Assembly: GCA_030220185.1 (NCBI GenBank)
Contig: JASPKZ010007288.1
Location: forward strand, 587,501-651,500
Reading direction: 5' to 3'
Origin: Diploptera punctata
Lineage: Eukaryota > Arthropoda > Insecta > Blattodea > Blaberidae
DNA: 64,000 nt
The position numbers and the translations under genes are program-made. Below are positions 52,165 through 64,000 of this stretch, in pieces (the stretch's first letter is position 1; each line of letters begins with the position of its first letter). Under the pieces are notes generated by a model, which was not told the DNA's origin, made no database searches, and saw only the letters and a list, made by a program, of their open reading frames with translations.

Positions 52165-53963
52165 TGTTGGTGAAGCAAGAGTTAGAAAGAAAATTACGGA
52201 AGCTAAAAATCAGAGCTGGGAAAAAATTGTTTAAATATTCTAACATGTATTGGAGGAAAACGAAGTACTGAATCTTGGAGAGTTTAAAAAACATGAGAAA
52301 TGAAAGATGTGGACAAACAAATGTACAAATATTATCTATGACTGAATGGGAAAATTATTTTAAAACATTACTATCAGAAAACAGGGTATCTAATTAGATA
52401 ACGTTCAAAATATTCCAGAAATAAATGAAGATAAACATATAGAATTAGACATAGAGGATATCAAAATGAATATTCAATAATTAAGAAAGTAAGGAGCCGT
52501 GTATCTGGAGAAATACCAGCGGAACTATTAAAATATCGATCCGACCATTTATTTGAACGACTGAGAAAATTATTTACAAAATTTATGAATGGTGAAAATG
52601 TTCCTAAAGAATGGAAACTGGGATACATTTTGACAATCCATAAAAAAATAAAAAAATACCAATGTGAAAATTATAGAGGTATAACAGTAACAAGTACTAT
52701 GAGTAGACTCTATGGACGTATATTGAAATATTATTTAAAAAAAAAACTATAGTGATATGGAATTAGAGGAACAGTCAGGATTTAGAAGACGTCGTTCCAC
52801 AACCGATAATTTATTTTGCATTACCCAGGTAATAGAAAAAATGCAATATGGACAACCTTTGCACCTACTATTTGTAGATCTTGAGAAATCATACGACAAT
52901 GTACCTATAGAGATGCTATGGATTGTTTTAAGACGTATGGGAATTAAGACTATAATGATTAAAACTATACAAAATTACTATATGACAATTGCATATCTAA
53001 AATTAAAATTGATAGTAAATTGTCTCATGGTTTTACGATAAATAAAAGTCTTCGTCAAGGTTGTTGTCAATCACCGACTCTGTTTAAAATCTATGTACAT
53101 GAAATACTAAATAATTGGAGGAGAAAATGTTTAAGCAACAAAACTTTATATAACTTCGATTTTACAGATGATCAATTGTTAATTGCACAAGATTATGAAG
53201 ATTTAGAATATATGACTAGAAAATTAATAGAAGAATATGATAAATGGGGATTAATTTTGAACATGAAGGAAACAAAATATTTATCAATTGGTGACCTGAA
53301 CAAAATTTAATTTTGGAGACTCGAGAAACAATACAATCTTTTGGTGAGATTACATATTTATGAATTTAAAATAAATAAAAACGTGAGTTATGAAGAGGAA
53401 ATAAGAAATAGAAATAGTAAAGACACATTTACAATTGCTTGCCTCAATGGAATATTGTGGGATGAAAATATAAGTAATAAAAATAAAATGAATATATATC
53501 ATACAATTGTTAAAAGCATCATTTCTTATGGAGCAGAACTTTCGCCATTAACAACAAAAACAAATAAGTATATTTTGGCAACGGAAATGGATTTTATACG
53601 AAGGGTAGCAATAATTTCAAGAAGAGAAAAAATTAGGAATTCAGTTATAGGGGAGAAAATGAAGATTGAAGACACTATTTTAGATTATATTAAAACTCGG
53701 CAAATAAGATGTTACGTACATGTCCAGCGAATGGAAGAGGATCGGCTAGCAAAATGTATTTTGGAATGGAAACCTGAGGGAAAACGAAGCAGAGGAAGAC
53801 TTAAAACCTCCTGGAGTCAGAGAATATATTAATACATGAAGGAGAAACATCTATAACCAGGAGATTGGATGGACCGACAAAATTGGCTATTGGGAATCGG
53901 GCGATCAAAAAGATATTAATCAACCGATGATCTATCTATCTGTCTATCTATCTATCTATCTAT
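52165..53963 (+). pseudogene. LINE reverse transcriptase, frameshifted
   Basis: The 5' part (to 52756) can be followed only across stops (MTEWENYFKTLLSE, then YKIYEW-type pieces). 52757-53041 has EEQSGFRRRRSTTDNLFCIT and LLFVDLEKSYDNVPIEMLW. 53020-53310 has INKSLRQGCCQSPTLFKIYV, FTDDQLLIAQDYEDLEYM (FADD changed to FTDD) and KWGLILNMKETKYLSIG. 53341-53832 has ISYGAELSPLT, MDFIRRVAIISRREKIRN and WKPEGKRSRGRLKTSWSQ. A (TATC)n tail lies at 53935-53963. The catalytic A-to-T change and frameshifts make it dead. Confidence 0.85.
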
Positions 53964-53965
53964 TA

Positions 53966-55689
53966 TTTTTTTTGTACTCACTAGAGGAGGCGCTCGATGT
54001 CCTTGTGTGGTTAAAAAATGTATGTGTATGATCCGTAGTTAAATCTGTCTCCCGACAGGTCGTTCCGCTGTTAGACCCGGATGGTATATGGCACATACAA
54101 GTGCCTATAAGGTGATAGGTTAATGGAATGGTTTTACGTCATCGCCATTCTTGAATTATAGACACTATCATCAATATTAGTAACTTTTGCTGAGATGTAT
54201 GTACATTCATTCCCAGTGAAATTTGGTGTAGGCGGATGTTTGTTGTAAAATAAGTACTTCATTTGCCTGTTTTGTTCAGTGAACAATTGATTTCTGTTTT
54301 ACGGAACATCGTGTTTGTAGGCGCACAACATAAATCCCACATTATTGTTGGTGAAATTTGTCACCTTTGAGTGATACCCAGCGAGATTTAAAATATTTAT
54401 TATCTCTTGCCATTTATCTCCACAAACAGAATGTATATAGTGCATTATATTAATGCATTTTAAAAATATATTCTGTATTTCATTTCTTCATATAATTTGA
54501 TCTAGTATAATCTTAATATACTCATAAGCAAAGCCTCATGGGCTAATGGTCATAGATTCTGAGATCAATTCTTAGGGCACGGGTCTCATTCCTGGTCAGA
54601 TATTCGGAGTTTTTTTCTTCTTATTCTTCTTCTTCACTTCACGAGGTAGGTAAATTGTCTATTTCGCCTCACAGTTGTTCTTGTAGTTAAATGCTGTCGT
54701 TGGTAACGTTGTTACATTAATACTTTCTATATGTCTAAACAAGTTATCTCTGTATTCTTGATTTAATAATTCAATGGATATACAGTAAAACATGTGTAAT
54801 CCGGAACGTGAATAATGCGAAAATCTGTCCAATGTGAACAATGTATTGGTTCCGGCAAAATAATAGTAATTTTAAGTGTAATTATCTTGCATAAAACGGA
54901 ATCTGTCCATCACAGAAACGGAAGGATATTTCTACATAATTCATGAAAAACATTTTATAAAACGGAAAGACGGGCTTAGAGATAAATTAGTTTCCACTTC
55001 AATGAACTCTGTTAGGCCAAAAGAAAAATAAATATTCCTTCCGCTGGGTGAATTAGAGAATCTACCTGTACTTGCAATTTTCTTTCGGCCTCACACTCTT
55101 TTGCGAAATACAGATACCTGTCTTACAAATTACCATCACACTGTAAAATCTTAAATATTAGTTTAGTTCTGAGACCGATCTTTCACAGGTAGCATTCTGA
55201 ATGTAGTGAATAAAATGGATAAAACATATGTATCATTCTCATGAAACCAAAAAGTGAAAGTGATTGAAGATAAATCTCCAAAATTTCAGACCGATGCTCC
55301 AAATTCAAGCTAAATTCCTAGGGAATGGCGATTTCAAGGCATCTTCGGGTTAGCTGGACGGTTTTAAAAAAACGACACAATGTAGTGTGGAATGAAATTT
55401 GCGGCAAATCAAAGGATGTAGACGAAAGTGTAGTTAGTGAGCGGAAACCAAAAATGCATACTTTAATTTCAGGATACGCGTAAGAGACACATTTAACGGT
55501 GACGAAACGGGGCTGTTTTTTTTTGCGCGTTACCGTAGAAATCGCTCGTACATACTATACTACACTTTTCAACGGCAGCGTAACTACAATTAAGCCAATA
55601 CGTAAAAATACATATAAGGTACTCTATAATCTGAGATTATTAATAAGTTTTTATAATGCGGAATTTTGTCTAATATGGAAAGTGATTCC
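53966..55689. other. Mostly unassigned, with one tRNA-like relic
   Basis: At 54535-54620, CCTCATGGGCTAATGGTCAT and GGTCTCATTCC resemble A and B boxes of a degraded tRNA-derived SINE. Nothing else was recognised. Confidence 0.35.
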
Positions 55690-56230
55690 GCTTTGAGCAA
55701 GTTTTACTGTATGTATTTAACTCTGTTCATATACCTTCATTTATCCAATCCAATCTTGTGCAGCCTTCTGTTCTTCTAAGGAAATGCATTTCTACGGTTT
55801 GTAATCTACTTTGTAATTTTCTGGTTATTACCCAAGTTTCACTCCCATAAAGTAATACAGGAACTGCCAATGTTTTATAAAACTTCAATCTAGTATCTCT
55901 TTTTGTTTTGTCCTTTAATGTTTTATGTATAGTTATGCAAATCATTTGATATTTGGACAGTTTCTTATTTATTTATCTTTGTTTTTATGTTTATAGTGAA
56001 ATTACAACCCAAGTAATTAAAATTAGTTACTTGTTCCAGAGGTTTGTTGACTACTATGTTTTTTGTTCTTATACGATGTTCATTTCCCCAAAATTCCATT
56101 TTTTTTCTTTTGATATCTTAATATTATAATCTTGGCATAACTGACTTAATTAATGTAAAGAGTACTGCACATTATTTTCATTCTCTGAGTTTTTGTAAAG
56201 CCAATTATTTCACAATACCAGTAATTATAC
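55690..56230 (-). pseudogene. LINE C-terminal fragment
   Basis: The frame at 55727-55945 reads LKDKTKRDTRLKFYKTLAVP, VLLYGSETWVIT, then EMHFLRRTEGCTRLDWINEG, a standard segment after the RT of insect LINEs. Frames upstream to 56230 carry LG-NFTINIKTKIN-type remains. Confidence 0.7.
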
Positions 56231-56394
56231 GTAGACACGGTGAAATAACTATAAATAATAATGGAAACATTTTAATACACTTCGTCGCCTGTAATGGCTC
56301 TAAAGTAACAAATACCTTTTTTCCACACTTAGATATTCGCAAATAAACATGGAGCGCCAGAGAAACCAGTAGTGTAATTTATTATGTAATTGTA

Positions 56395-56550
56395 AATCAT
56401 CATCATCATCATCATCTTCCTTTCAAGTATTAGGCCCAGTGACCCGTTACGGTCTCCCGCCATCCGAAAAGGTCGACCCACAGATCCTCTGCCTCGAGGA
56501 ATGTAGTGAAGAATTTGTTTTGGTATTGTAATTGTAAATAAAAAACTTTT
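56395..56550 (-). pseudogene. LINE 3' end with (ATG)n tail
   Basis: Minus strand: ILHYIPRGRGSVGRPFRMAG followed by the (GAT)n run at 56397-56416. This is a typical LINE terminus, possibly the 3' end of a different insertion from 55690-56230. Confidence 0.65.
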
Positions 56551-56639
56551 ACATCTAGTTAATGATACCAGCGTATACAGAGGGCCTGAAATTAGTTGTG
56601 TTATTTTTAGGGATGTTAAAAAGAGCAATTCCTACACGA

Positions 56640-58330
56640 TGGAAGATATTACACTATGATTAGAAAGACTTATTATTAAACATTTAAAGTTCACCTGTTT
56701 CAACAAGAATCCATTAAAGAACTATATAAAAAGAGATTGGACCAGTATATTACAGAAAATCCAATAAGTAGAAATATAAATGATGAATGGGATGAGATTA
56801 AAAAATAATAACTCAAGTTGCAAAATAATATTTAGGAATGAGGAAGAATCATATAATAAAATTTATAAAAATTTGGAATGTTGAATTAGAAAAAATCAAT
56901 AAACTAAAATAAAACGGCATACTTAAATAATGTTAATAGCGAAAACAAATGAATCATTATTTGAATACAAAAGAAAATGTACAATATTCGTAGAGAAGTT
57001 AGAAAACTAAAAAAAACAACGTGGGATAAATATATAATGATATCGAACACGATGTACATGGGAAACAAGATAAGGCATACAAAAGTATAAATAATGAAAC
57101 AAGAGATACACTTAACATGAAAGATATTCGAGAAGAAAAATGGATAGAATACCATCAAGCATTGTGTACTGAAAACATTTTAGAAGAAAATGAAGAAATA
57201 ATAATAAAAACACACGAACACGCAGATTTAATAACCATAGAGGAATTAAAAACATCTGTTAATCATTTTCACAACACAAATACTCCCGGTACTTATCATA
57301 TCAATATAAAATGAATAAAATATGCATAATGTTATCTAAACATTCGATTACTAGATTTCATAAACATATGTTGGAAATTTGGATATATACCCGAAGAATG
57401 GAAAATCACGATATATACCCTACATATAAAAAAAGGAAACAGATAAGATTGTTCTAATTATAGGGAAGTAAGTGGCCTATATTAAATACGTTCTATAAAG
57501 TATATGCAAATATTTTTAGTAATATCTTAAACATATTTATAGAAAATATTATATTGGATGTTCAAAATGGATTCAGGAAGGGATGACCTCTTCCAACTGT
57601 AGTTTAATATGACTCATTATTTGAAGAAAATATTGAATTCAACATCCCAACATATATTATAGGCTATGAAAAAGCTTTTGATAATTATGGTAAGTAGAAT
57701 AACATTATGGAATATAATGAGAAATAAAATATTCCACAACATTAAATTACGGCTATTCAAAGTTTATATGTAAATAATAAAATTGTAAAAGGCATGGGTT
57801 TTACATAAAAACAACAAAACGGTAATAACAAATCGTGGTGTCAGAAAGGGCCTTTATCACCTTCTCTTTTTAATTTACATATAGACTAAGGTATGTTTAA
57901 GTAGCAGATTAATTTAAATAAACATTTTAAAAAGTAATAAATTGTTCGATGCAATATTATTTGCCAATGATCTAGTAGTGATTTTGATTTCAGAAAAGAT
58001 CTACATGAAGCAATCGTTATTTTGAGAAAAATAAGTGGCAATTATAATTTAAACATTTTAAAGAATATATCTACAATTTTAGCATTTAAAGGACATGATA
58101 CCTTAAGAGCAAAAATAGTAATTTATAAAATTTTAGAGCAAATTAATAGCTTTAAATATCTAGGGTTTCAATTTATTATATGTAATTCAATATATTGATG
58201 ATAAAAAAATTAATGTAATTCAATATGTGGCACTATTAAAAGAACCCTTAAAAACGCAAGAAAAAAAACAAAAATTATTTTTTTTCTCGATAGTGCGTTT
58301 TGTCATATTTACAGCAATGGTGACCATCAT
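56640..58330 (+). pseudogene. Very degraded LINE reverse transcriptase
   Basis: 57117-57314 reads MKDIREEKWIEYHQALCTEN and TIEELKTSVNHFHNTNTPGT, the region just before RT. Later pieces are YIPEEWKITIYTLHIKKGNR-like, QNGFRKG (57568) and a palm remnant with LFANDLVV (FADD changed to FAND, about 57955-57980). The last is NSFKYLGFQF at 58150-58180. Stops are frequent throughout. Confidence 0.65.
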
Positions 58331-58884
58331 TGAAAGTTCAACTTCCTACATTTCGGGATTGCCAACCTAATAACTATATTGTAATAATACATTTACACCC
58401 ACGTGCGGGAAGTGAAACCACCGTCCTCTATGTATACTACGTACAATATACGTACAAAAAAATATTCAAAATTTAGTGTCAATATGCTTTATATGATACA
58501 AATCACAGCATTTTAAATTAACTTGAACTTTATTTGAAACAATATAAAACAATACATATGGTACTTGCGGCAATTTTATCAATAATTGTTCTCAAGGCCT
58601 CCTGTTGTTTCACATAATAAACATTACCCACACTGTTTACTTTAGTCAATTGTTTATAATGAACGCAAATATTTCCAACAAAGATGTTATTATTTTACCA
58701 TTATTTATTATTTTGAAAACAGCATCACTCAAAAAATAATGTACAACGTACGTTTGTGAAGTGTTTTACAGAGTCTCCGAAATTAAAAACCTCGCTATCG
58801 TTCGGTTTTCAAACATTTCCCTCGATTATATTAAAACCACTTCCCAACCTCGCATTGCAATATACTATTTATAAAGTAACTGGA
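58331..58884. other. Unassigned stretch
   Basis: No repeat or gene recognised. Confidence 0.4.
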
Positions 58885-59650
58885 TGTTCCGGTATTCATG
58901 TATGGATCGGAATGTTGGACGATCACTAAAAGACAAGAAGAAAGATTGGAAGCAATTGAGATGAGATTTTTAAGAAATATAGCAGGATATATCTGCTGGA
59001 TAAGAAAGTGAATAAGAAAGGAACTAATATTTTCAAATCTGTAAGTTTGAATAATTAGGTATAAGAACGCCTGCGTGCAAAAATAGTAATTAGAGACGAA
59101 ATTATTGAACAAGTATCCCACTTTAAATATTTAGGATGTGACATCAGCTATGGGTATGATAAAGATATTGAACATAAAACACATCAGTTTCAAGCTATTT
59201 GTGGTGCAATAAATAGAACATTGAATAATAAAGCCCATAAACAAACAAAATTAAAATTTTATAAAACAATGGCTGTCCCTGTCCTTTTGTATGGGAGTGA
59301 ATCTTGGATTACCACTACCAAACAAGAAAGTAAAATCCAAGCAGCCGAGATGAAATGTTTAAGAAGGGTAAAAGGCTGCACTAGAATGGACCAGATAAGA
59401 AACGAAGATATCCGTGAAGAACTGCAGATCTACTCCATAAAAGAAAAGATATTTAACAAGAAGATACAGTGGAAAAAACATGTAGATAGAATGGAAGAAA
59501 GTAGATTACCAAATAAAATCTTCCATTATTTTCCAAGGGGAAGAAGAGATGTCGGACGTCCTCGGAAGAGATGGTCTTAGATCTATTAGTGAAGACGGAA
59601 CAGGCAACTCTTGCCTAAACCAGGAAGTGAAGAAGAAGAAGAAGAAGAAC
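58885..59650 (+). pseudogene. Two LINE C-terminal pieces
   Basis: 58890-59000 encodes FMYGSECWTITKRQEERLEA and IEMRFLRNIAGY. From 59065 a longer, mostly open piece has IIEQVSHFKYLGCDISYGYD, then at 59221-59580 KLKFYKTMAVPVLLYGSESW, EMKCLRRVKGCTRMDQIRNE, HVDRMEESRLPNK and YFPRGRRDVGRPRKRWS, then an (AGA)n tail at 59630. Two insertions of one family. Confidence 0.8.
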
Positions 59651-59835
59651 ACCTGGAAAGAACATGTTGATAGAATGCCAGAAGAAAGATTTCCAAAATG
59701 ATTGCCAAATTATAAACCACACGGAAGGAGAAATGTTGAACACCCACACAGAAGATGGTCTGAACAACTTAAACAATTCTAGCATTCATAAAACCGGAAC
59801 GAGCCAACAGGCTTAAGCCTTGGATGATGAAGAAG
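59651..59835 (+). pseudogene. LINE C-terminal piece
   Basis: Begins right after the previous (AGA)n tail: TWKEHVDRMPEERFPK, then YKPHGRRNVEHPHRRWSEQL, ending in GATGATGAAGAAGG. It may be a tandem partial duplicate or a separate insertion. Confidence 0.7.
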
Positions 59836-60971
59836 GTAAAAAAATAATTTCAGTGGTCGCTCAAGGTCTGACTTTAGATTAAGTGTAAATTTTAGGTCTG
59901 TCCTATCATTTATCACCTTATATCAACGGGGGTAACGTAACTGTGATCTAACGTAAGAAGTGGTTTGTAGTATATTAGGAGAGAACATCAGAACTGTCAT
60001 AAAGGCAACCTGGTAGCATTTATTACGTGTGGACCTAAACCTTCGAGGGTAAAAAAGGTCATTTTTTCAATGTTTTTTTTTATATAGACTAAAAATTCAT
60101 CTTTAAATTTGTGAAATATTTTCATTGATATCTGTATTACTTTTCGAGTTAAGTTTAAAATTGTGCAATGCTGTCACTCGAGTGAGCCCTTTAATTTCAG
60201 AAGGTAAGTTTGTCACTTGTATTCCGTAACTTAATTTTTTCAATACATTTTCCCTGATAACCCCCAAAGTTTTCAAGGTATTGAGATGAAATGTTGCATG
60301 TATATGTAGTTTACAGAGGTGAACTAAATGTACTACAATTAGTAATGTACATATTATATTTCATTTCAAAAATATTTTAATGCAAATTTTAACAAAACAA
60401 ATTATGCATCAATGTAAAATGAAAAATAAAATATTTACACTATATATAATTACACAATTATAGTATATTATGTAACTACAATATTAGTGAGTAGCATAAA
60501 ACAAGAATAATTTAACTATATTGAAATTCAAGAAAATCATCAGGGAAATGGCAAGACAATGCAAAATGTTGAGCTGACATTTTGAATATTTAATGAACTA
60601 TAACGACGGAATTTAGATTGTACTTAAATACAAAAACATGCTCACATATGGATATCACATATCAAAATTCATTTCTTTTAGCTAGCATTGTTGCTGAAAT
60701 TAATTTAAATATGTCATATTTTTTAATGGCTAAAGGTGTAGGTCCCCCCTTAAAAAACAGTTTTATTATACGAAGTTGAAAACAACAGATTTGGTTAAAT
60801 TTGATGTTTAGCTAAATGGCACCACAGTATTATTCATGGTATAAATACAGACAAACACTAAATCGTACAGCTAGAAATTAATCAAAGTAATAGTTCCTTT
60901 AAGAATAACCTAGTTCCCGGTATTTTTATACAATTACAATTTTGATAATATACTATAGGTCTGTATATGTA
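59836..60971. other. Unassigned AT-rich stretch
   Basis: No gene or repeat recognised. Confidence 0.4.
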
Positions 60972-61285
60972 TGGGGCACGCCGTAGCGTAGTGGTTAAGG
61001 CACTGCGCTACAAGCCAGAAGGTCGAGGGTTCGAGTCCCGATGGGGTCAGGAATTTTAAACTGACCCAAACCTTCTGGCGGCACTATGGCCCTGGGGTCG
61101 ACTCAGCCTCTAACTGAAATGAGTACCAGACGCTTGTTCTGGGGTAAAGCCGGCCGTCACGCAGGGCTGACATCCCGGCTGACATCAAGTGCCGATTGTC
61201 AAGAAAAAGTGGGAGCCTTAACCTCCTACTACCCCAAGGGCCTCCTGAGGCCTGTAGTGGGATCACTTTACCTTTTACCTATATA
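60972..61285 (+). repeat. SINE-C, near full length
   Basis: GGGGCACGCCGTAGCGTAGT, GGTTAAGGCACTGCGCTACA and B box GGTTCGAGTCCC. The body carries CTTCTGGCGGCAC, GAGTCGACTCAG-like, GCCGGCCGTCACGCAGGGC and AACCTCCTACTACCCCAAGG. The open frames that cross it on both strands are chance products of the GC-richer SINE. Confidence 0.85.
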
Positions 61286-61838
61286 TGTATGGATTCCTAT
61301 CTAATTCCTATTCTATCCCATAATTGCAATGGGTATGGCACATTCAACTCATAACAGTAATTCTAGTATAGGGCAATATTTGCACATTTATATATGTGGA
61401 GTGAAATTTGTACATAATTTAAAATGCTTTTAAAAATCTTAAACAGCATTAGTGCAAACAACGTATTGTTAAATATAATTTGATTGTATCTACTGTATAT
61501 TTCGTAAGTTTAACGTCGGGGTTTGTTTCTCGTAGGAGGCAAATTTTAACATCAGTTAAGGTTTACCGCATTTCTAGACGTGAGAATGTTCCTACAGATA
61601 CGATTTCCACAACCGAAAGCATTTGTCGCGACACAACTATTCTGTTACACAGACCCAACTGCTATTTACTTCCTTTTGAACAAAGCACAGTCATCAAATT
61701 ATTATCCTCTTTCTAAAAAATTACTTGGCACTTGGTAGGAATTTAATATTATTATTATTAATATTATTAATATTACTATTATAATAATTATTATTATTAT
61801 TATTATTATAATTATTTATCACTTAGAATCTTATAACT
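61286..61838. other. Unassigned stretch with ATT runs
   Basis: ATT/TAA simple sequence at 61745-61815. No gene recognised. Confidence 0.4.
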
Positions 61839-62317
61839 AATAAATAATAGTTTTAAAAAAACTAAAACAGCACGCTTTATTAGAAAACTGAACTCAAAAA
61901 TGAAAAATAATTATAATTTCCAACACGCTTGGGATAAATTGAAAGTGTCAACAAAAAAATCTCCAACACATATAGAATATAACCAGAATTATCAACAAAA
62001 AGAAAATAATTTTACCATCAAAAGCGTGGGGCCTTTTTATGGTTTTTACATGTTCTTATAGAGACTTTACTTTTACCAATATCTGTTTATTATCAAATAT
62101 GTTAATTTATATAGAGCACCCCACGCTTTTGATGGTAAAATTAATTTATTTTTGTTGATAATTCTAGTTTTATTCTATATGTGTTGGAGATGATTTTTTT
62201 GTTGACCACTTTAAATTTATCCCACGCGTGTTGGAAATTAAAATTATTTTCCATTTTTGAGTTCGGTTTTCTAATAAAGCGTGCTGTTTTAGTTTTTTAA
62301 AACTATTATTTATTTTT
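61839..62317. repeat. Foldback palindrome FB, copy 3
   Basis: A stand-alone copy of the palindrome at 43468 and 45530, with the same ends (AATAAATAATAGTTTTAAAA) and the same centre (TTTACCAATATCTGTTTATT). It is not flanked by the larger arms, so FB is an independent mobile unit. Confidence 0.85.
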
Positions 62318-62534
62318 ATAATATGGATATATGTATATGGATGAATGACACACTGTCACACTCATGTTTATATTGTCAGAATTTGTAAGTAGATGGAGCA
62401 AACTACAATTCCGTTCATGCGTTTTAGAGATTTTAAATTTGTTTTATAACGTTTTGAACTCACACCAATTTTGAAACTTCATCAGGTATTACAGTAAAAT
62501 CATTAAAGTAAATTCATGATTTTATGTAAAAAAG

Positions 62535-62625
62535 TGTTCTGGGACCGGGAATTTAAAACGGAATCTTTCGGGTAATACACCAATGCTCTGCTGTTGAGCC
62601 ATCCCACAAACTATTCACGGCACCC
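62535..62625 (-). repeat. tRNA-like relic
   Basis: On the minus strand, ATGGCTCAACAGCAGAGC and TTTTAAATTCCCGG look like degraded A and B boxes. Different from SINE-A to SINE-D. Confidence 0.4.
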
Positions 62626-62664
62626 AGTCCATTTAATTGAATTTAAGAGTAGTATTATTTTTAC

Positions 62665-62998
62665 ATCTACCTCTGTGGTCCCGAGGTAGCGTGCTGTCTT
62701 GTCATACAGTGGCCCCGCTTCGATTCCCGGTCGGGACAGACTCCTGGATGAGGGGTTTTTTCGGGTTTTTCCTCAACTGTAAGACAAATGTCAGGAAGTT
62801 TAGGGTCCAAAGGTCCCCAAAAATCATCCGGCCATCATCATCATCCTTATCTCTATCATCATCGTTCACCGGTGTGAAAAACAACGGGAAGCTACCACAC
62901 CTATATATCCCTAGTAAAGCTGCAAAGCATAGCATGAAAAATAATATGATTGCAGTGAAAATCCTGCCCTCGGGCAGAATTATTATGGGTGGATGGAT
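62665..62998 (+). repeat. SINE-A, near full length
   Basis: CTACCTCTGTGGTCCCGAGG head, a mutated B box region (TTCGATTCCC retained), full body and tail ATTATGGGTGGATGGATTA. The 153-codon frame crossing it is not a gene. Confidence 0.85.
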
Positions 62999-62999
62999 T

Positions 63000-63244
63000 A
63001 TTTTGATTTCTTTAGTGCTTGAAAAGGATTTCAAAATCAGTTTTCATCTGACGGGGAAAAATAAAATTAAGTCAACAAATTCACACTTAAAGAAATGAAA
63101 ACTCGTCTTGAAAACTTGCACTTTTTGCAAATTAATTGTTCAAGCCAGACCAAACTGATTTCGAAGAAGTTTTCAGTTGCTAAAATTTATTTTTATTATA
63201 CATTTTTCTAATGTCTCGCACAAAATTTTTTTTTCAAATTTTCA
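63000..63244. other. Short unassigned stretch
   Basis: AT-rich sequence between SINE-A and family G. Nothing recognised. Confidence 0.4.
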
Positions 63245-64000
63245 ATCTTATATATAGACATTAATGTTTGTTTGTTTGTTTGTTCGTAATTTATGCGCGG
63301 CCATACCGTTGATCCGATTGTGATGGTTTTTTTGCTATATGTTCAGATGATTCCCGGGAGAATTGTGACACTCAACTCCTACACCCTTTACAATCGTCTA
63401 TTGTAGTGGAAAACGTGAAAGAAGTTGATCTTTGAACCCTTCAATGGCTTATGCTGCCTATACCATAATAAGGACACAAAATTAATGTACACAGAATTGA
63501 ATATCACAAAAAGGTCTACAAAACGTCCGCAACAGCATATGTTTATCTCCTACGGATAACTCACAATAACCATTTCTGTCTTTCGTTGATACCAAGAGAA
63601 TAATGGCCATTCGGGTGAAACTTTCATATTTATTATTGATGCCACGAGACCCGCGCCGTACCCGAGTGTTTAAGGTAACAAGTCTTGGCGCATATCTATT
63701 GTACGTTCGCTGGTTCCAGTCTCCATGGGGAACATTTTTTCTCATGGAATTTCGGCCAGTATGGTACTGGTGCACAATGGGCCAAAAATGAAATCTAGCT
63801 GAAAAAGTACTAATTTCATTCACCGTCATTAATTTATATATATTTTTTTCACTCTAATATAATTGTTATATAACGGTTCTTAACTTATCTACAAAGGAGG
63901 GTAAAATTCTAATGTGAACAAAAAATAGCTCTCTGGACTCTTAAATGGCTTATGCTGCCTAAACCATAAGAAATACACAAAATTAATGTACACAGAATTG
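63245..64000 (-). repeat. Repeat family G with embedded SINE-B head
   Basis: On the minus strand: a family-G unit, then a SINE-B head (63645-63760 in plus coordinates, CGCGCCGTACCCGAGTGT), then a second G unit ending GCGCGCAT-like, ACGAACAAACAAACAAAC and ATTAATGTCTATATATAAG. This is the most complete copy of the composite seen at 20.4-21.4 kb and is cut by the window edge. Confidence 0.75.

Noticed and set aside
52043..52234. Frame encoding a long poly-Ile/Leu run
   Set aside because: Product of the (TTA)n microsatellite, not a membrane protein.
61084..61304. Overlapping open frames on both strands
   Set aside because: Both lie in SINE-C, which is GC-richer and so has fewer chance stops.
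62637..63098. 153-codon open frame on the plus strand
   Set aside because: It runs through a SINE-A copy and its composition follows the SINE's repeats (Ser-rich from TCATCATC). No protein family features.

Overview
This window looks like nuclear DNA from a large, AT-rich, repeat-laden insect genome. Cockroach or termite-like is my inference; the sequence does not prove it. There are no operons, no bacterial signals and no intact host gene that I can recognise. Nearly every coding trace belongs to a broken mobile element or to a virus-derived insertion. tRNA-derived SINEs, LINE fragments with simple-repeat tails, Penelope-like retroelements (PLEs), Tc1/mariner-type and piggyBac-type DNA transposons and foldback elements lie next to and inside one another.

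Layout. At 1-5.7 kb there is a long-TIR element (674-2787) carrying an inverted ribozyme unit, several SINEs, and a mariner-like element (3566-5240) with ~150-bp inverted repeats. At 7.07-11.73 kb lies a compound of three PLE copies (two head-to-tail, one inverted) bracketed as a whole by a 16-bp target-site duplication. 12-23 kb holds SINEs, a third inverted ribozyme unit (15.75-16.1 kb), a ~2.2-kb foldback (18.26-20.43 kb) and a tandem SINE composite. At 23.1-27.65 kb is a very AT-rich island with ~230-bp terminal inverted repeats. It contains, all on the minus strand, a decayed double-jelly-roll major-capsid-like gene, a T5orf172-like gene, internal direct repeats, GC-rich hairpins and a nested PLE. 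This is most likely an endogenised Maverick/adintovirus-like element. A fourth inverted ribozyme unit lies at 30.25-30.52 kb. A 3.6-kb PLE (35.76-39.37 kb) is split by a piggyBac-like insertion at a TTAA. 42.8-46.6 kb is a 3.8-kb structure with ~1.1-kb inverted arms around LINE pieces. 46.6-60 kb is dominated by LINE remnants, and 61-64 kb by SINEs and another foldback copy.

Most notable points. (1) The capsid-bearing viral island with TIRs. (2) PLE 3' ends that carry hammerhead-ribozyme cores (CTGANGA, stem II, GAAA, very short self-complementary stem III); at least eleven cores can be read. (3) Four small palindromic units made of two PLE 3' ends facing outward, each arm carrying a ribozyme core. 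Two of these are flanked by 12-bp direct repeats, so they behave as mobile units in their own right. The PLE compound at 7-11.7 kb has the same 3'-ends-out geometry.
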